Of a stretch of DNA of 64,000 nucleotides, positions 7,466-15,847 are shown piece after piece. Position numbers and translations under genes: made by a program. This DNA is from Acidaminococcus fermentans DSM 20731 (GTDB lineage Bacteria; Bacillota; Negativicutes; Acidaminococcales; Acidaminococcaceae): positions 2,265,770-2,329,769 of the forward strand of contig NC_013740.1 in NCBI RefSeq assembly GCF_000025305.1, given 5' to 3'. Each line of letters begins with the position of its first letter. Within the stretch, counting starts at the first letter, position 1. The notes under the pieces are model-generated. The model was given only the letters and a program-made list of their open reading frames with translations, did not search any database and was not told where the DNA came from.

Positions 7466-9640
7466 TTATGCGTCAGCCGTTACCAGAGCAAGCCCAATCC
7501 TCCCCCTCCCCTCATCCACGCTGATCACCTTGACCTGGACCGTTTCTCCGGCGCTGACCACATCCAGGGGATGTTTGATCCGTTTCTGGCTCATGTGGGA
7601 AATGTGGATGAGGCCGGCGGTTTTGATGCCGATGTCCACGAAGGCGCCGAAATCGGTGACATTCCGGATGGTGCCCCGGAGGATGGTCCCCACTTTGATG
7701 TCCGACAGTTTCACGATGTTCTGGCGGGTCAGAGGGGCCGGAAGATCGGACCGGGGATCCCGGCCGGGAGCCACCAGGGCATCCAGGATGTCGTGGACGG
7801 TGGGTTCCCCGGCCTCCAGTTCCCGGGCCATCCGGGCTTCATCCACCTGTTTCCGCCGGGCGGCCAGCCGTGCCAGTTTTTCTTTGTCCTGCAGGTCTTC
7901 CAGGGCAAAGCCCAGCTTTTCCAGGATCTGCTGGGCCAGGGCGTAGGATTCCGGATGGACGGGGGTGTCATCCAGAGGAGACTTGCCCCCGTGGATCCGC
8001 AGGAACCCGGCGCACTGGGTAAAGGCAGCCGGGCCCAGCCGGGGCACCTTCAGCAGCTGCCGCCGTCCGGTGAACCGGCCGTTGGCGTTCCGCCAGGCCA
8101 CAATGTTGCCGGCGGTGGCGGCAGTGATCCCGGCCACATGGCGGAGCAGGGCGGGAGACGCGGTGTTCAGGTCCACTCCCACATGGTTCACCACCCGTTC
8201 CACCACCCCGTCCAGGGTGCCGGCCAGGGCTTTCTGGTCCACATCGTGCTGGTACTGGCCCACCCCGATGGCCTGGGGATCGATCTTCACCAGTTCCGCC
8301 AGAGGATCCTGGACCCGCCGGGCCATGGATACGGCACCCCGGATGGTCACATCGTATTCCGGCAGTTCCTCCTGAGCCAGTTTGGAGGCGGAATAGACGG
8401 AAGCCCCGGCTTCATTGGTAATGAGATAATGGACGTCCTTCAGCTGGTGTTCCTGGATCAGCCGGGCGGCAAACTGCTCTGTCTCATAGGAAGCAGTGCC
8501 GTTGCCGATGGACAGCAGGGTTACATGGTGCTTTTGGATCATGGACAGGAGCAGGGCCTCGGCCTTTTTCTTCTGGCCTTCGCTCTGTGTCACCTGGATC
8601 ACCCCGTGGTCCAGCACCTGGCCGGTGGGATCCACCACCGCCACCTTGCAGCCGGTCCGGTAGCCCGGATCCAGCCCCATAACCGTATGGCCGGCCAGGG
8701 GAGCCTGGAGCAGCAGCTGTCCCAGGTTGGCCCCGAACACCTTGATGGCCTGGTCTTCCGCCTGTTCCGTCAGCCTGCTGCGGATTTCCCGTTCCAGGGC
8801 CGGGAACAGCAGCCGTTTCCAGCTGTCCGCCAGGGCTTCCTTCAACTGGTCCCGGTAGATGCAGGGCCGGCGGAGCACCCGCCATTCCATTTTCCGGAGG
8901 GCCTGCTGTTCATCCCACACCAGATGGACTTTCAGACAGCCTTTCTTTTCGCCCCGGTTGATGGCCAGTACCCGGTGGGAAGGCAGGGTCCGGACCGGTT
9001 CCCGGTAATCGGCGTACATCAGGAAGGTCTGGGCCTCTTCCGCATCTTCCACCAGTTCGGTCTGGAGGAAACCGTGGTTCCACAGCTGTTCCCGGAGGGT
9101 CTGGCGCAGGGTGGGATCTTCCGCCGCCAGTTCCGCCACAATGTCCCGTGCGCCGGCCAGGGCGTCTTCCGGGGTCTCCACCCCTTTGTCCGGATCCACA
9201 TAGGCCCGGGCGGCGGTCAGGGCATCTCCCTTCTGGTCCCGCTGGAGGAGGAAGGCGGTAGCCAGGGGTTCCAGGCCTTTTTCCCGAGCCTGTTGGGCAC
9301 GGGTACGCCGTTTTTGCTTGTAAGGCAGATAATAATCTTCCAGTTCTGTCAGTTTCTGGGCATTTTCAATGGCTTTCCGCAGGTCCGGGGTCAGTTTTCC
9401 CTGTTCGTCGATTTTGGCCAGGATCTCTTCCTGGCGCTTCACCAGGTTCCGGAGGGTGCCCAGCCGTTCTTCGATGGTCCGGATCTGCTCATCCAGCAGG
9501 GAGCCGGTGACTTCTTTCCGGTAACGGGCGATAAAGGGGACGGTGTTGCCCCCATCCAGGAGTTCCACGGTCTTTTCCACCTGCCAGGGCTGGACGGACA
9601 GTTCCCGGGCAATGCGCGGGGCGATGTCAGTTTGTTTCAT
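7466..9640 (-). CDS. tex: Tex-family S1 RNA-binding protein
   Basis: Tex / YqgF-like nucleic-acid-binding protein, 724 aa, typical length. The N-terminal Tex domain carries GGNTVPFIARYRKEVTG; YqgF-like nuclease-fold (GLDPGYRTGCKVAVVD), helix-hairpin-helix (DLNTASPALLRHVAGI) and S1 (GTILRGTIRNVTDFGAFVDI, near residue 650) domains follow in family order. It acts with RNA polymerase or RNA in the cytoplasm; its precise role is debated. It has its own gene unit between pepT and the ECF operon terminator. The last codons (ADA, stop) fall within a 16-mer that recurs downstream of ecfT. Confidence 0.93.
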   Translation of the reverse strand: MKQTDIAPRIARELSVQPWQVEKTVELLDGGNTVPFIARYRKEVTGSLLDEQIRTIEERLGTLRNLVKRQEEILAKIDEQGKLTPDLRKAIENAQKLTELEDYYLPYKQKRRTRAQQAREKGLEPLATAFLLQRDQKGDALTAARAYVDPDKGVETPEDALAGARDIVAELAAEDPTLRQTLREQLWNHGFLQTELVEDAEEAQTFLMYADYREPVRTLPSHRVLAINRGEKKGCLKVHLVWDEQQALRKMEWRVLRRPCIYRDQLKEALADSWKRLLFPALEREIRSRLTEQAEDQAIKVFGANLGQLLLQAPLAGHTVMGLDPGYRTGCKVAVVDPTGQVLDHGVIQVTQSEGQKKKAEALLLSMIQKHHVTLLSIGNGTASYETEQFAARLIQEHQLKDVHYLITNEAGASVYSASKLAQEELPEYDVTIRGAVSMARRVQDPLAELVKIDPQAIGVGQYQHDVDQKALAGTLDGVVERVVNHVGVDLNTASPALLRHVAGITAATAGNIVAWRNANGRFTGRRQLLKVPRLGPAAFTQCAGFLRIHGGKSPLDDTPVHPESYALAQQILEKLGFALEDLQDKEKLARLAARRKQVDEARMARELEAGEPTVHDILDALVAPGRDPRSDLPAPLTRQNIVKLSDIKVGTILRGTIRNVTDFGAFVDIGIKTAGLIHISHMSQKRIKHPLDVVSAGETVQVKVISVDEGRGRIGLALVTADA

Positions 9641-9658
9641 TGGATATTTTCCTTTCGT

Positions 9659-9690
9659 AGAAAAGAGGGCTGCGGATTATACCGCAGCCC
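9659..9690 (-). terminator. Terminator of the ECF operon
   Basis: Perfect stem GGGCTGCGG / CCGCAGCCC (9667-9690) followed on the minus strand by TCTTTT. It lies 42 bp past ecfT and directly before the tex start. Confidence 0.8.
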
Positions 9691-9731
9691 CGACTCTTTC
9701 CAGGCACACGAGATGGGTTATGCGTCAGCCT

Positions 9732-10400
9732 TTAAATATGTTTCACCCATATCGGGTACGTACTCAGGATGATGACTATCAGCAGCGTCACATAATCTCC
9801 CAGGTGCAGTTTCATGGGCCGGCGGTTCTTGTAGGTGTTGGGGCCGAATCCTTTCAGTTCCATGGACAGGGCCAGGGTGTCGGATTTGGCCACCGCCCGC
9901 ATCACCAGGGGCTTTACCACCGCCAGGTAGGCATAGAGCCGTTTGAAGGCGTTCCCCCGGTTGGAATAGCCCCTGCAGGACTGGGCATCCAGGGTAATGG
10001 CGGAATCGGACAGGAAATCCGGCACGAACCGCAGGGCCGTGGTGAGCATGAAGGCATATTCATAGGGCATGTGGAACTTTTCCACCAGGGCCTGGGCAAT
10101 GTCCTGGATCCGGGTGGACGCCAGAAGGCACAGGAAGGCCGTGGTCATCACGAACATCCGCAGGCCCCCGGTAAGGGCCACATACAGGGGAGAGCCGAAC
10201 AGCAGCTGGAGCAGCACCATCATGCCGGTGAATACGGTCAGGGTGCCGATGGCCGCCATGGTCATCCGGTCCCGCTTGATGGTCAGCAGGATCACCAGTT
10301 CCAGCACCAGCAGGCTGGCCACTGCGGACACCGGCAGCAGGAACACCCAGGCAGTGACCGCCAGCACCAGGATCAGTTTGGTAAATGCGGTGATTTTCAT
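9732..10400 (-). CDS. ecfT: Energy-coupling factor transporter T component
   Basis: 222-aa membrane scaffold linking the two ATPases to the S component. Hydrophobic segments lie near residues 8-38, 48-75 and 83-95, with a last one at 200-218. The two cytoplasmic coupling helices carry AQSCRGYS and SMELKGFG, equivalents of the conserved A-R-G signatures. The ATG overlaps the ATPase stop by 4 bp (ATGA), so the two are translationally coupled. It is the last gene of the S-A-A'-T operon. Confidence 0.87.
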   Translation of the reverse strand: MKITAFTKLILVLAVTAWVFLLPVSAVASLLVLELVILLTIKRDRMTMAAIGTLTVFTGMMVLLQLLFGSPLYVALTGGLRMFVMTTAFLCLLASTRIQDIAQALVEKFHMPYEYAFMLTTALRFVPDFLSDSAITLDAQSCRGYSNRGNAFKRLYAYLAVVKPLVMRAVAKSDTLALSMELKGFGPNTYKNRRPMKLHLGDYVTLLIVIILSTYPIWVKHI

Positions 10401-11206
10401 GCCTTGGCACCTTCTTTCGGCTGGATTTTTTCACACAGGTCTTCCGGACTGTCCGCCATTACATTGAACAGAGCGCTGAGCCGGGCCATGACGGGCTGCT
10501 TCAGGCCCCATTCCCCAATGGGCCGCTTCCCGTCGAACAGATCCCCGGTTTTCCCGTCATAGACCAGCTGGCCGTCGTGGAGCACCAGGGCATGGGTGGT
10601 GAACTTCCGGGCGATTTCCATATCATGGGTGATCAGGATCAGGGTGATGTGCTTTTCTTCCTGGAGCCGGGCCAGGTATTCCATCATATGCTGTTTTTCC
10701 TGTTCGTCCTGGCCGTTGGTGATTTCGTCCAGGATCAGGGTCCGGGGCTGGAGAGACAGCGCCACCGCCACCCCCAGCCGCCGTTTCTGGCCGAAGGACA
10801 GGCCCCGGGGATACTGGTCCAGATAAGGGGTCAGCCCCATGGCTTCCACTGCATCCCGCACCTGCCGGTCCAGGGCTTCTTTGGGCATTTTCCGGTTCTG
10901 GAGCCCGTAAGCCACCTCATCATATACCGTATCCCCCAGCAGCTGGAGGTCCGGATTCTGGAACACATATCCCACCTTGTCCGCCAGGTCCGCCGGTTCG
11001 TAGCCGGCAATGTCCACCCCATCCACCAGCACCTGGCCGCTCCGGGGATGGTCCAGGGCCATGAACAGCCGGCTGAGGGTGGTCTTGCCGCTGCCGTTGT
11101 GGCCCAGAAGCGCCACTGCTTCCCCGTCTTCCACCCGGCAGGTGATATCCTGGAGCACAGGGACGCCTCTCCGATAGGCGAAGTTTACTGCTTTTGCTTC
11201 AATCAT
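10397..11206 (-). CDS. ECF transporter ATPase (A')
   Basis: 269-aa ABC ATPase. Walker A GHNGSGKTT is near residue 33, the Q-loop VFQNPDLQLLGDTVYDEVAYGL is the form typical of ECF ATPases, the signature is LSFGQKRRLGVA and Walker B is TLILDEITNGQD. The signature has F and K in place of the usual GGQ. Start 11206 is fixed by the 4-bp overlap with the preceding ATPase stop; an in-frame upstream extension lies inside that gene. It forms a heterodimer with the next gene product by family analogy. Confidence 0.88.
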   Translation of the reverse strand: MIEAKAVNFAYRRGVPVLQDITCRVEDGEAVALLGHNGSGKTTLSRLFMALDHPRSGQVLVDGVDIAGYEPADLADKVGYVFQNPDLQLLGDTVYDEVAYGLQNRKMPKEALDRQVRDAVEAMGLTPYLDQYPRGLSFGQKRRLGVAVALSLQPRTLILDEITNGQDEQEKQHMMEYLARLQEEKHITLILITHDMEIARKFTTHALVLHDGQLVYDGKTGDLFDGKRPIGEWGLKQPVMARLSALFNVMADSPEDLCEKIQPKEGAKA

Positions 11207-12066
11207 GCCTTGCCGCCTCCCTGAAATTTCTGGAGCAGTTCTTTTTCTGCTTCCTCTTCCGTTCTCCAGTCGCCCAGCTTCACCGGGTATCTTTCTTCCA
11301 GGCCCAGTTTCACCAGCCACAGTTCCGGCAGGTTCTCCCGCAGATCTTCCTGGGCAAAGGCGGTCCGGGCCGCTTCTTCGAATTTCCCCTGCACCCGGGC
11401 TTCCCCGCCGCTGATCAGCACCAGATCCGTCATATAGGGCAGCAGGTAGTTCAGGTCGTGTTCCACCACCACCACGGTCATCTGGTGCTGCTGATAGATT
11501 TTGTGCACCAGGGCATACAGGGACCGGGCTCCGTCCGGATCCAGAGCGGACACCGGTTCGTCCAGGATCAGCACTTCCGGCCGGCAGGCCAGCACCGATG
11601 CAAGCAGCAGCCGCTGCCGCTGTCCTCCGGACAGTTCATCCAGCTGGTAGTTTTCCCGGCCGGGGAGCCCCACGTCTTCCAGGGCCTGGCTCACCCGGGC
11701 ATCCACTTCGTCCGGAGAAAACCCATGGTTCAAAAGACCGAAGGCGATTTCTTCCCCGGCGGTCAGGGAAACCATCTGACTTTCGTAATCGTCCATCATA
11801 ATCCCCACCCGCATGGCAATTTCCGAGATCTTCCGGCCCTTCAGGTCTTCTCCCAGCACTTCCACGGAGCCATGGTACCGCCCCCCGTAATAATGAGGGA
11901 CGATGCCCGTCATGGCCTTGCACAGGGTGGTCTTGCCGGCGCCGCTGGGCCCGGCGATGGCGGTGAAGCTGCCCTTCTGGATCTCCAGGTTGATGTCTTT
12001 CAGCACCAGATCACTGTTCAGATAGGCAAAATAGAAATCCGAAATCCGGATGGCTGTTTCACTCAT
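11203..12066 (-). CDS. ECF transporter ATPase (A)
   Basis: 287-aa ABC ATPase with Walker A GPSGAGKTT, signature LSGGQRQRLLLA and Walker B VLILDEPVSALD. The Q-loop reads GIMMDDYESQMVSLTAGEEIAFGL. ATG 12066 has GGAGGG 8 bp upstream and overlaps the S-component gene by 8 bp. A tail of about 60 residues after the H-loop is Glu-rich. It provides ATP hydrolysis for the operon-encoded transporter. Confidence 0.88.
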   Translation of the reverse strand: MSETAIRISDFYFAYLNSDLVLKDINLEIQKGSFTAIAGPSGAGKTTLCKAMTGIVPHYYGGRYHGSVEVLGEDLKGRKISEIAMRVGIMMDDYESQMVSLTAGEEIAFGLLNHGFSPDEVDARVSQALEDVGLPGRENYQLDELSGGQRQRLLLASVLACRPEVLILDEPVSALDPDGARSLYALVHKIYQQHQMTVVVVEHDLNYLLPYMTDLVLISGGEARVQGKFEEAARTAFAQEDLRENLPELWLVKLGLEERYPVKLGDWRTEEEAEKELLQKFQGGGKA

Positions 12067-12628
12067 GGCGTTTTCCCTCCGTGGCAAAGAAAATCTTCCG
12101 GACCGGACCGTAAAGTACCTGGGTCACAACTCCGTTCAGCACCCCTACGGTGAGCACCACCGGCAGCATGGCACGGGTCCATACCGCAAGGGGCAGGCCC
12201 AGCACCAGTTTCAGGATGTAGGTGAATACGCTGCCGCTGACCGTGGTGGCCAGAAAACCTACAATAAAAGGCTTCACTTTCAGCTGCTCCAGATGGGCCA
12301 GGGCGAAGGCCTTCACCAGGATGCAGGCGGTCATTGCCCCGCACAGCTCACTGGCAATGTTCCCCAGGGGGAAGGCGGATTTGGAGGAAGGGATCAGCGT
12401 CAGACCGGCCACAAAGCCGATGCCCAGCGCCCGGGTCAGCCCCGGCCTGGTCAACGAGATGGTGATGGAATACATGGCAATGGTCCAGTTGGGGGTGACC
12501 CCGCCCACGTTGGGGCTGATGGTATGGAGGATGACTCCAATGGCCAACAGCAGGGCCGTCATGGCCACCCAGCGGTGGGTATCCCTGGCGGCTTCCACCG
12601 TAATCAGTTCCGGAATCGATTTTTCCAT
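12059..12628 (-). CDS. ECF substrate-binding (S) component, TrpP-like
   Basis: 189-aa integral membrane protein with about six hydrophobic segments. The start region MTALLLAIGVILHTISP followed by a loop with VTPNWTIAMY, and the segment SAFPLGNIASELCGAMT, resemble the layout of the B. subtilis TrpP family of S components; substrate specificity is therefore unproven (tryptophan or a related aromatic compound is one possibility). First gene of a complete S-A-A'-T operon, a dedicated rather than shared ECF module. No riboswitch is apparent in the short leader. Confidence 0.75.
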   Translation of the reverse strand: MEKSIPELITVEAARDTHRWVAMTALLLAIGVILHTISPNVGGVTPNWTIAMYSITISLTRPGLTRALGIGFVAGLTLIPSSKSAFPLGNIASELCGAMTACILVKAFALAHLEQLKVKPFIVGFLATTVSGSVFTYILKLVLGLPLAVWTRAMLPVVLTVGVLNGVVTQVLYGPVRKIFFATEGKRHE

Positions 12629-12667
12629 GCTGCGATGCTCCTTTGCTGCAATAACATTATAATGTAT

Positions 12668-12696
12668 AGTTTATGGGGCCGCCGGGGGGATGTCAA
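12668..12696 (-). promoter_or_regulatory. Probable promoter of the ECF operon
   Basis: Minus strand: TTGACA (12691-12696), 17 bp GC-rich spacer, TAAACT (12668-12673). The -35 directly follows the tetR terminator. Confidence 0.5.
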
Positions 12697-12749
12697 GAAA
12701 AAAAGGTGCTGTGAAAAAATGAAGAATCATTTTCCCACAGCACCTTTTT
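12697..12749 (-). terminator. Terminator of the TetR gene (CTGTGAAA family)
   Basis: Stem AAAAAGGTGCTGTG / CACAGCACCTTTTT (12700-12713, 12736-12749), then a T-run on the minus strand. A TCACTGGTCAACGGTCAGC block lies between it and the stop codon. Confidence 0.8.
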
Positions 12750-12765
12750 GGTCACTGGTCAACGG

Positions 12766-13488
12766 TCAGCATTTTTCCGATTTCCGCCCTTCGGGCCGGA
12801 AAATCTGACAGCAGACTTCCAGCAGTTTCTTCTTCTGGGTTTCCAGTTCCACCAAAAGCATCTCGATCCGGTCCGCCGGCACCTGGAACACCTCCAGGGC
12901 CTGGGCCAGAATCAGCCGTTTCAGCTGCTCCCGGGGAAACAGGTATTTGAAATCGTGAGCCATGATGTACCCGCCCAGGGAAGCCCGGACCACCAGCACC
13001 CGTTCATAACATTCCTGGGCGGTAAACTGCCGGGCAAAAGTCAGATGGGCATAAGAAGCATGCCGGTCCACCAGCAGCTCGAACAGCCGGGAGGTAGTGT
13101 ACAGAGTCCGGCAGAGGCTGCAGAGCATGGCGCTTTTGTCCACGGCTTCCAGGGCTATGGCCAGGGGCACAATGTACTGGTACAGGGCCAGCATTTCCCT
13201 GGGATTTTCCTTCAGCAGGATTTCCGAAGGGGCCAGTTCTTTTTCCATCACTTCCTGGGCCCGGACCAGCAGCATCTCCGAGATGGCGGCCAGCAGTTCG
13301 TCCTTGGTTTTATACCAACGGCGGAGTTCACCTTCCCCCACACCGGATTCCGCACTGATCCGGCGGAGCGTCGTCCGCTGATAGCCGATTTCCTGCAGCA
13401 TCCGGACTGCCGTTTTCAGCACTTTTTCCCGACTCGCCTGCTCCTGTAGAGGAATATCTGCCAATGGTTCTTTTCTGTTTCTGCCCAT
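12766..13488 (-). CDS. TetR/AcrR-family transcriptional regulator
   Basis: 240-aa one-domain-plus-sensor repressor. The N-terminal HTH (about residues 20-65: KVLKTAVRMLQEIGYQRTTLRRISAESGVGEGELRRWYKTKDELL) fits TetR_N, though RRWYKTKDEL replaces the usual YxHFxxKxEL. The all-helical C-terminal domain has several Cys residues (AMLCSLCRTLY) and no recognisable ligand type. ATG 13488 has GGAG 11 bp upstream. A 16-bp palindrome at 13661-13676, upstream of the gene, is a candidate operator for autoregulation. The neighbouring ECF operon is a possible target (inference only). Confidence 0.85.
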   Translation of the reverse strand: MGRNRKEPLADIPLQEQASREKVLKTAVRMLQEIGYQRTTLRRISAESGVGEGELRRWYKTKDELLAAISEMLLVRAQEVMEKELAPSEILLKENPREMLALYQYIVPLAIALEAVDKSAMLCSLCRTLYTTSRLFELLVDRHASYAHLTFARQFTAQECYERVLVVRASLGGYIMAHDFKYLFPREQLKRLILAQALEVFQVPADRIEMLLVELETQKKKLLEVCCQIFRPEGRKSEKC

Positions 13489-13660
13489 ACTATCTGAAAC
13501 TCCATTCTTTCTGCAATTTCTTGTTGGTCCCAGTGTAGCACGGGCTATCCTCCTTCAGCAATCCCATGGCGAAAAGTTCATGATTTTCATTTTTTTGCCA
13601 CATTGCTTTGGAGAAATCCCTGTAACATCCTTCGTTTTTTCCAGACTAACAGGTCAGTAT

Positions 13661-13676
13661 CCGACTGCTCAGTCGG
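13661..13676. promoter_or_regulatory. Palindrome upstream of tetR-type gene, candidate operator
   Basis: CCGACTGCTCAGTCGG is a perfect 16-bp palindrome of the shape bound by TetR-family dimers, 173 bp before the regulator start. The rest of 13489-13764 shows only the hsp20 terminator and AT-rich DNA. Confidence 0.4.
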
Positions 13677-13687
13677 TTTGAACGCCA

Positions 13688-13723
13688 AGAAAAAGGACCG
13701 CCGCCAAAGCAGCAGTCCTTTTT
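13688..13723 (-). terminator. Terminator of hsp20
   Basis: Stem AAAAAGGAC / GTCCTTTTT (13690-13698, 13715-13723) with a GC-rich 16-nt loop. Confidence 0.65.
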
Positions 13724-13764
13724 CACCTGGGAGCTCCGGCTTCCCTCGGAGTCTCCCTCCCTCG

Positions 13765-14208
13765 TTATCCTTCGATAGCGATGTATTTCTTGTTGTCCAC
13801 CTTCTGGGGTTCCTTCTTGGGAATGCTCAGTTCCAGGATCCCGTTCTCGTACTTGGCTTTCACATCAGCCTCGGTGACCCCTTCGCCCACATAGAAGCTC
13901 CGGGCGCACTGGCCAAAGGTCCGTTCGCGGCGGATATACTGGCCTTTCTTGTCTTTTTCATCCTTGTCCACACCCTTGCTGGCGCTGATGGTCAGATACC
14001 CGTTTTCCAGCTGTGCATGGATTTCATCTTTCTTGAAGCCCGGCAGATCGATATCCAGTTCATAGTGGTCGCCCACATCCCGCACATCGGTCTTCATCAT
14101 ATTTCTGGCGTGTTTCCCGTACAGAGGGTTCCGTGCGGTGAACACATCATCAAAGTCATTCATGAGATCATCGAACACATTGTCATTGAAAACGCTAGGC
14201 AGTAACAT
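13765..14208 (-). CDS. Hsp20/alpha-crystallin small heat-shock protein
   Basis: 147-aa ATP-independent chaperone that holds unfolding proteins. The alpha-crystallin domain spans about residues 40-145: DVGDHYELDIDLPGFKKDEI, then RRERTFGQCARSFYVGEGV and the beta strand with KYENGILELSIPKKE (consensus GxLxxxxPK). The C-terminal I-x-I-type tail reads YIAIEG. Start 14208 has GGAGGA 7 bp upstream; ATG 14223 overlaps that site. A CIRCE element overlaps its promoter, so HrcA control is expected. It is a single-gene unit. Confidence 0.93.
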   Translation of the reverse strand: MLLPSVFNDNVFDDLMNDFDDVFTARNPLYGKHARNMMKTDVRDVGDHYELDIDLPGFKKDEIHAQLENGYLTISASKGVDKDEKDKKGQYIRRERTFGQCARSFYVGEGVTEADVKAKYENGILELSIPKKEPQKVDNKKYIAIEG

Positions 14209-14355
14209 AAGCCATTCCTCCATTCAATCTTGGCCTTGAAGGTCAGCTTTTGGAACTACCGAAAGGCTGGATTCCTGTGGCTCCCTGAGGAGCCCCTCCC
14301 ACGTTCCAGGTTCTCTTGGGAACCCTTCTCTGTGTCTTTCCTTCGTTCTGCTATT

Positions 14356-14384
14356 ATACTAGCACACTTTGTTAGCACTGTCAA
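14356..14384 (-). promoter_or_regulatory. hsp20 promoter
   Basis: Minus strand: TTGACA (14379-14384), 17 bp, TAGTAT (14356-14361). The -35 lies inside the CIRCE spacer. Confidence 0.65.
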
Positions 14385-14398
14385 GCGTTGAGTGCTAA
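14372..14398. promoter_or_regulatory. CIRCE element (HrcA operator)
   Basis: TTAGCACTG, 9 bp, GAGTGCTAA: the CIRCE inverted repeat with one mismatch in the last base of the left arm. It overlaps the -35 of hsp20. Confidence 0.9.
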
Positions 14399-14420
14399 AA
14401 AGTCAAACTTTATTTGACTT

Positions 14421-15236
14421 TTACATCTTCACCTTTGCCGGAGAGGCGATCAGGAACAGGTTGTGGTTCCCTCCCTCTTTTTCCGGGAACTGACCGTACA
14501 TGTCAAAGGTGGAGAAGAACCGGGCCGCCGGGTAGATGCCGTAGCCGTCCTGGTTGTGGTCCGTGGTGTCATAGGGATCTGCCACGATCAGCACATCGTC
14601 CTGGGTATCGGCGGTGCCCATATCGTCATAGCCGATGATCACCTGCCAGTGGCCGCCCCAGTCGATCCATCCCGCCAGGATGGGTTTACCGGCCTTCAGG
14701 GTGGCCTTGATGTCTTCCGGCCCAAAGGTCTTTCCGGCTTTGGCATAATCTTCGGTGGTCACCAGGTCGAAGCCCCCCACCTTCTGGAAGATGTCCTTCA
14801 TCTGTTCCAGGGTGGTGCCCGGGTAGCCATCCGGGAAGCCGGGCACATCCACATCCTTCAGGGGATGGCGCAGATCCGCCAGCTTCTGTTCCGTCCAGTC
14901 CTTCTGCCGGTCATACCACCGGAGGACCATCAGAGCTGCGGCAGGCCCGCAGGACCATTCACTGGACTGCTGAATGGTCTTGAAGGCCGGCAGCAGCGTC
15001 AAAGACCCTTTGGAATGCATATGATAGAAATCAGGGTGGGCATAATAGATGGATTTTTTGTGATCCAGCTTCCGTTCGATGGAAGCAGCCCCCTGGTCCT
15101 GGGTAATCTTGGCCGGTTCCTGGAATTTCATGTCGTCGCTGAAGTTCCGTCCGGGCGCTGCCCACACCGGCAGGGAAAAGCCTGCTGCCAGGATGCCGGT
15201 CAGCAGGGCGGAAAACAGGCGGGTCGTCATTTTCAT
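14421..15236 (-). CDS. Secreted C39-like (papain-fold) peptidase
   Basis: 271-aa exported protein. Signal peptide residues 1-26 (cleavage VWA-A). The peptidase_C39_2-type core has the nucleophile Cys96 in SSEWSCGPAAALMVL, His197 in DWGGHWQVIIGYDD and an Asp221 in VADPYD, in the correct order for a Cys-His-Asp triad. GGHNLF-like end reads EGGNHNLFLIASP. Substrate unknown; proteins of this fold cleave peptides, for example double-Gly leaders or cell-surface peptides. RBS GAGGTG precedes ATG 15236. It stands alone between hsp20 and a divergent small gene. Confidence 0.85.
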   Translation of the reverse strand: MKMTTRLFSALLTGILAAGFSLPVWAAPGRNFSDDMKFQEPAKITQDQGAASIERKLDHKKSIYYAHPDFYHMHSKGSLTLLPAFKTIQQSSEWSCGPAAALMVLRWYDRQKDWTEQKLADLRHPLKDVDVPGFPDGYPGTTLEQMKDIFQKVGGFDLVTTEDYAKAGKTFGPEDIKATLKAGKPILAGWIDWGGHWQVIIGYDDMGTADTQDDVLIVADPYDTTDHNQDGYGIYPAARFFSTFDMYGQFPEKEGGNHNLFLIASPAKVKM

Positions 15237-15369
15237 TGTATCACCTCATTGCAGTTTGGTTGTTGCACCGTTCCATTATACGAAATTCTGCAAAAAAAGC
15301 CTATGCTCTTTCCTGGAAATGGTGTATAATAGCATTGTAATACTTTTCATTACAGAAAGGATGATTCCC

Positions 15370-15714
15370 ATGGCAAATCATGAAGAACTGGTTGCAGAAG
15401 TAAAGAATCTGGCGGCAGCCCCCAGCGTATACAGCGGGCTGAAGGATCTGGCGGAACAATGGCTGGCAGCGGACGGTACCGCAGCCCAGGCCAACCTGAC
15501 GGCTCTGCTCCGGGCAGCCCTGAAGGAAGATGTGTGCACCATCGATGAGGTGCTGCCCTTCTTCGCTTCCGATGAAGCCAAAAAGGCTTTCGGAGAAGAA
15601 GCGGCCGCCCAGATGCTGGCCCAGGGCCAGAAGGTCAAGGCTGAAGGGGGCAAATACTGCTTCTGCCCGGCCTGCACCGCCGGCGCCAAGATTTTGGAGA
15701 TGCTGGGAGAATAA
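15370..15714 (+). CDS. Small conserved protein with C-terminal CxCPxC motif
   Basis: 114-aa soluble protein, Ala- and Glu-rich and mostly helical. A cluster YCFCPACTAG (Cys 97, 99 and 102) near the C-terminus could bind a metal or act in redox chemistry. Small proteins of this type in gut Firmicutes are sometimes labelled heat-shock protein Hsp90 in databases, but nothing here resembles the Hsp90 ATPase. Start 15370 has AAAGGA about 8 bp upstream; ATG 15361 is in frame and overlaps that site. A TATAAT at 15325-15330 gives a likely -10. Function unknown. Confidence 0.75.
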   Translation: MANHEELVAEVKNLAAAPSVYSGLKDLAEQWLAADGTAAQANLTALLRAALKEDVCTIDEVLPFFASDEAKKAFGEEAAAQMLAQGQKVKAEGGKYCFCPACTAGAKILEMLGE

Positions 15715-15717
15715 GAA

Positions 15718-15751
15718 AAAGGGGGTGTGAAAAAATGCTTTTTCACACCCC
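15718..15751. terminator. Hairpin of the CTGTGAAA family after 15370 gene
   Basis: Stem GGGGTGTGAAAAA / TTTTTCACACCCC. A T-run follows only in the minus direction. It is first of three hairpins in the 15715-15907 gap. Confidence 0.65.
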
Positions 15752-15812
15752 GTCACTAGTCACTAGTCTCTAGTCACTAGCCGATGGAAGCCAGCTGACG
15801 CAAGCGAAATAA
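15752..15812. repeat. R2 repeat: CTAGTCACTAG tandem block plus GATGGAAGCCAGC
   Basis: Tandem CTAGTCAC/CTAGTCTC words (15753-15780) followed by CCGATGGAAGCCAGC and a short GCTTGC-type arm. The same composite occurs, inverted, at 55150 and again at 62857; each copy is flanked by hairpins. Confidence 0.75.
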
Positions 15813-15813
15813 A

Positions 15814-15846
15814 GGCGCTGTGGATGATTTTTTCACAGCGCCTTTT
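15814..15846 (+). terminator. Terminator, CTGTG family
   Basis: Stem GGCGCTGTG / CACAGCGCC (15814-15822, 15834-15842) followed by TTTT on the plus strand. Confidence 0.75.
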
Positions 15847-15847
15847 G

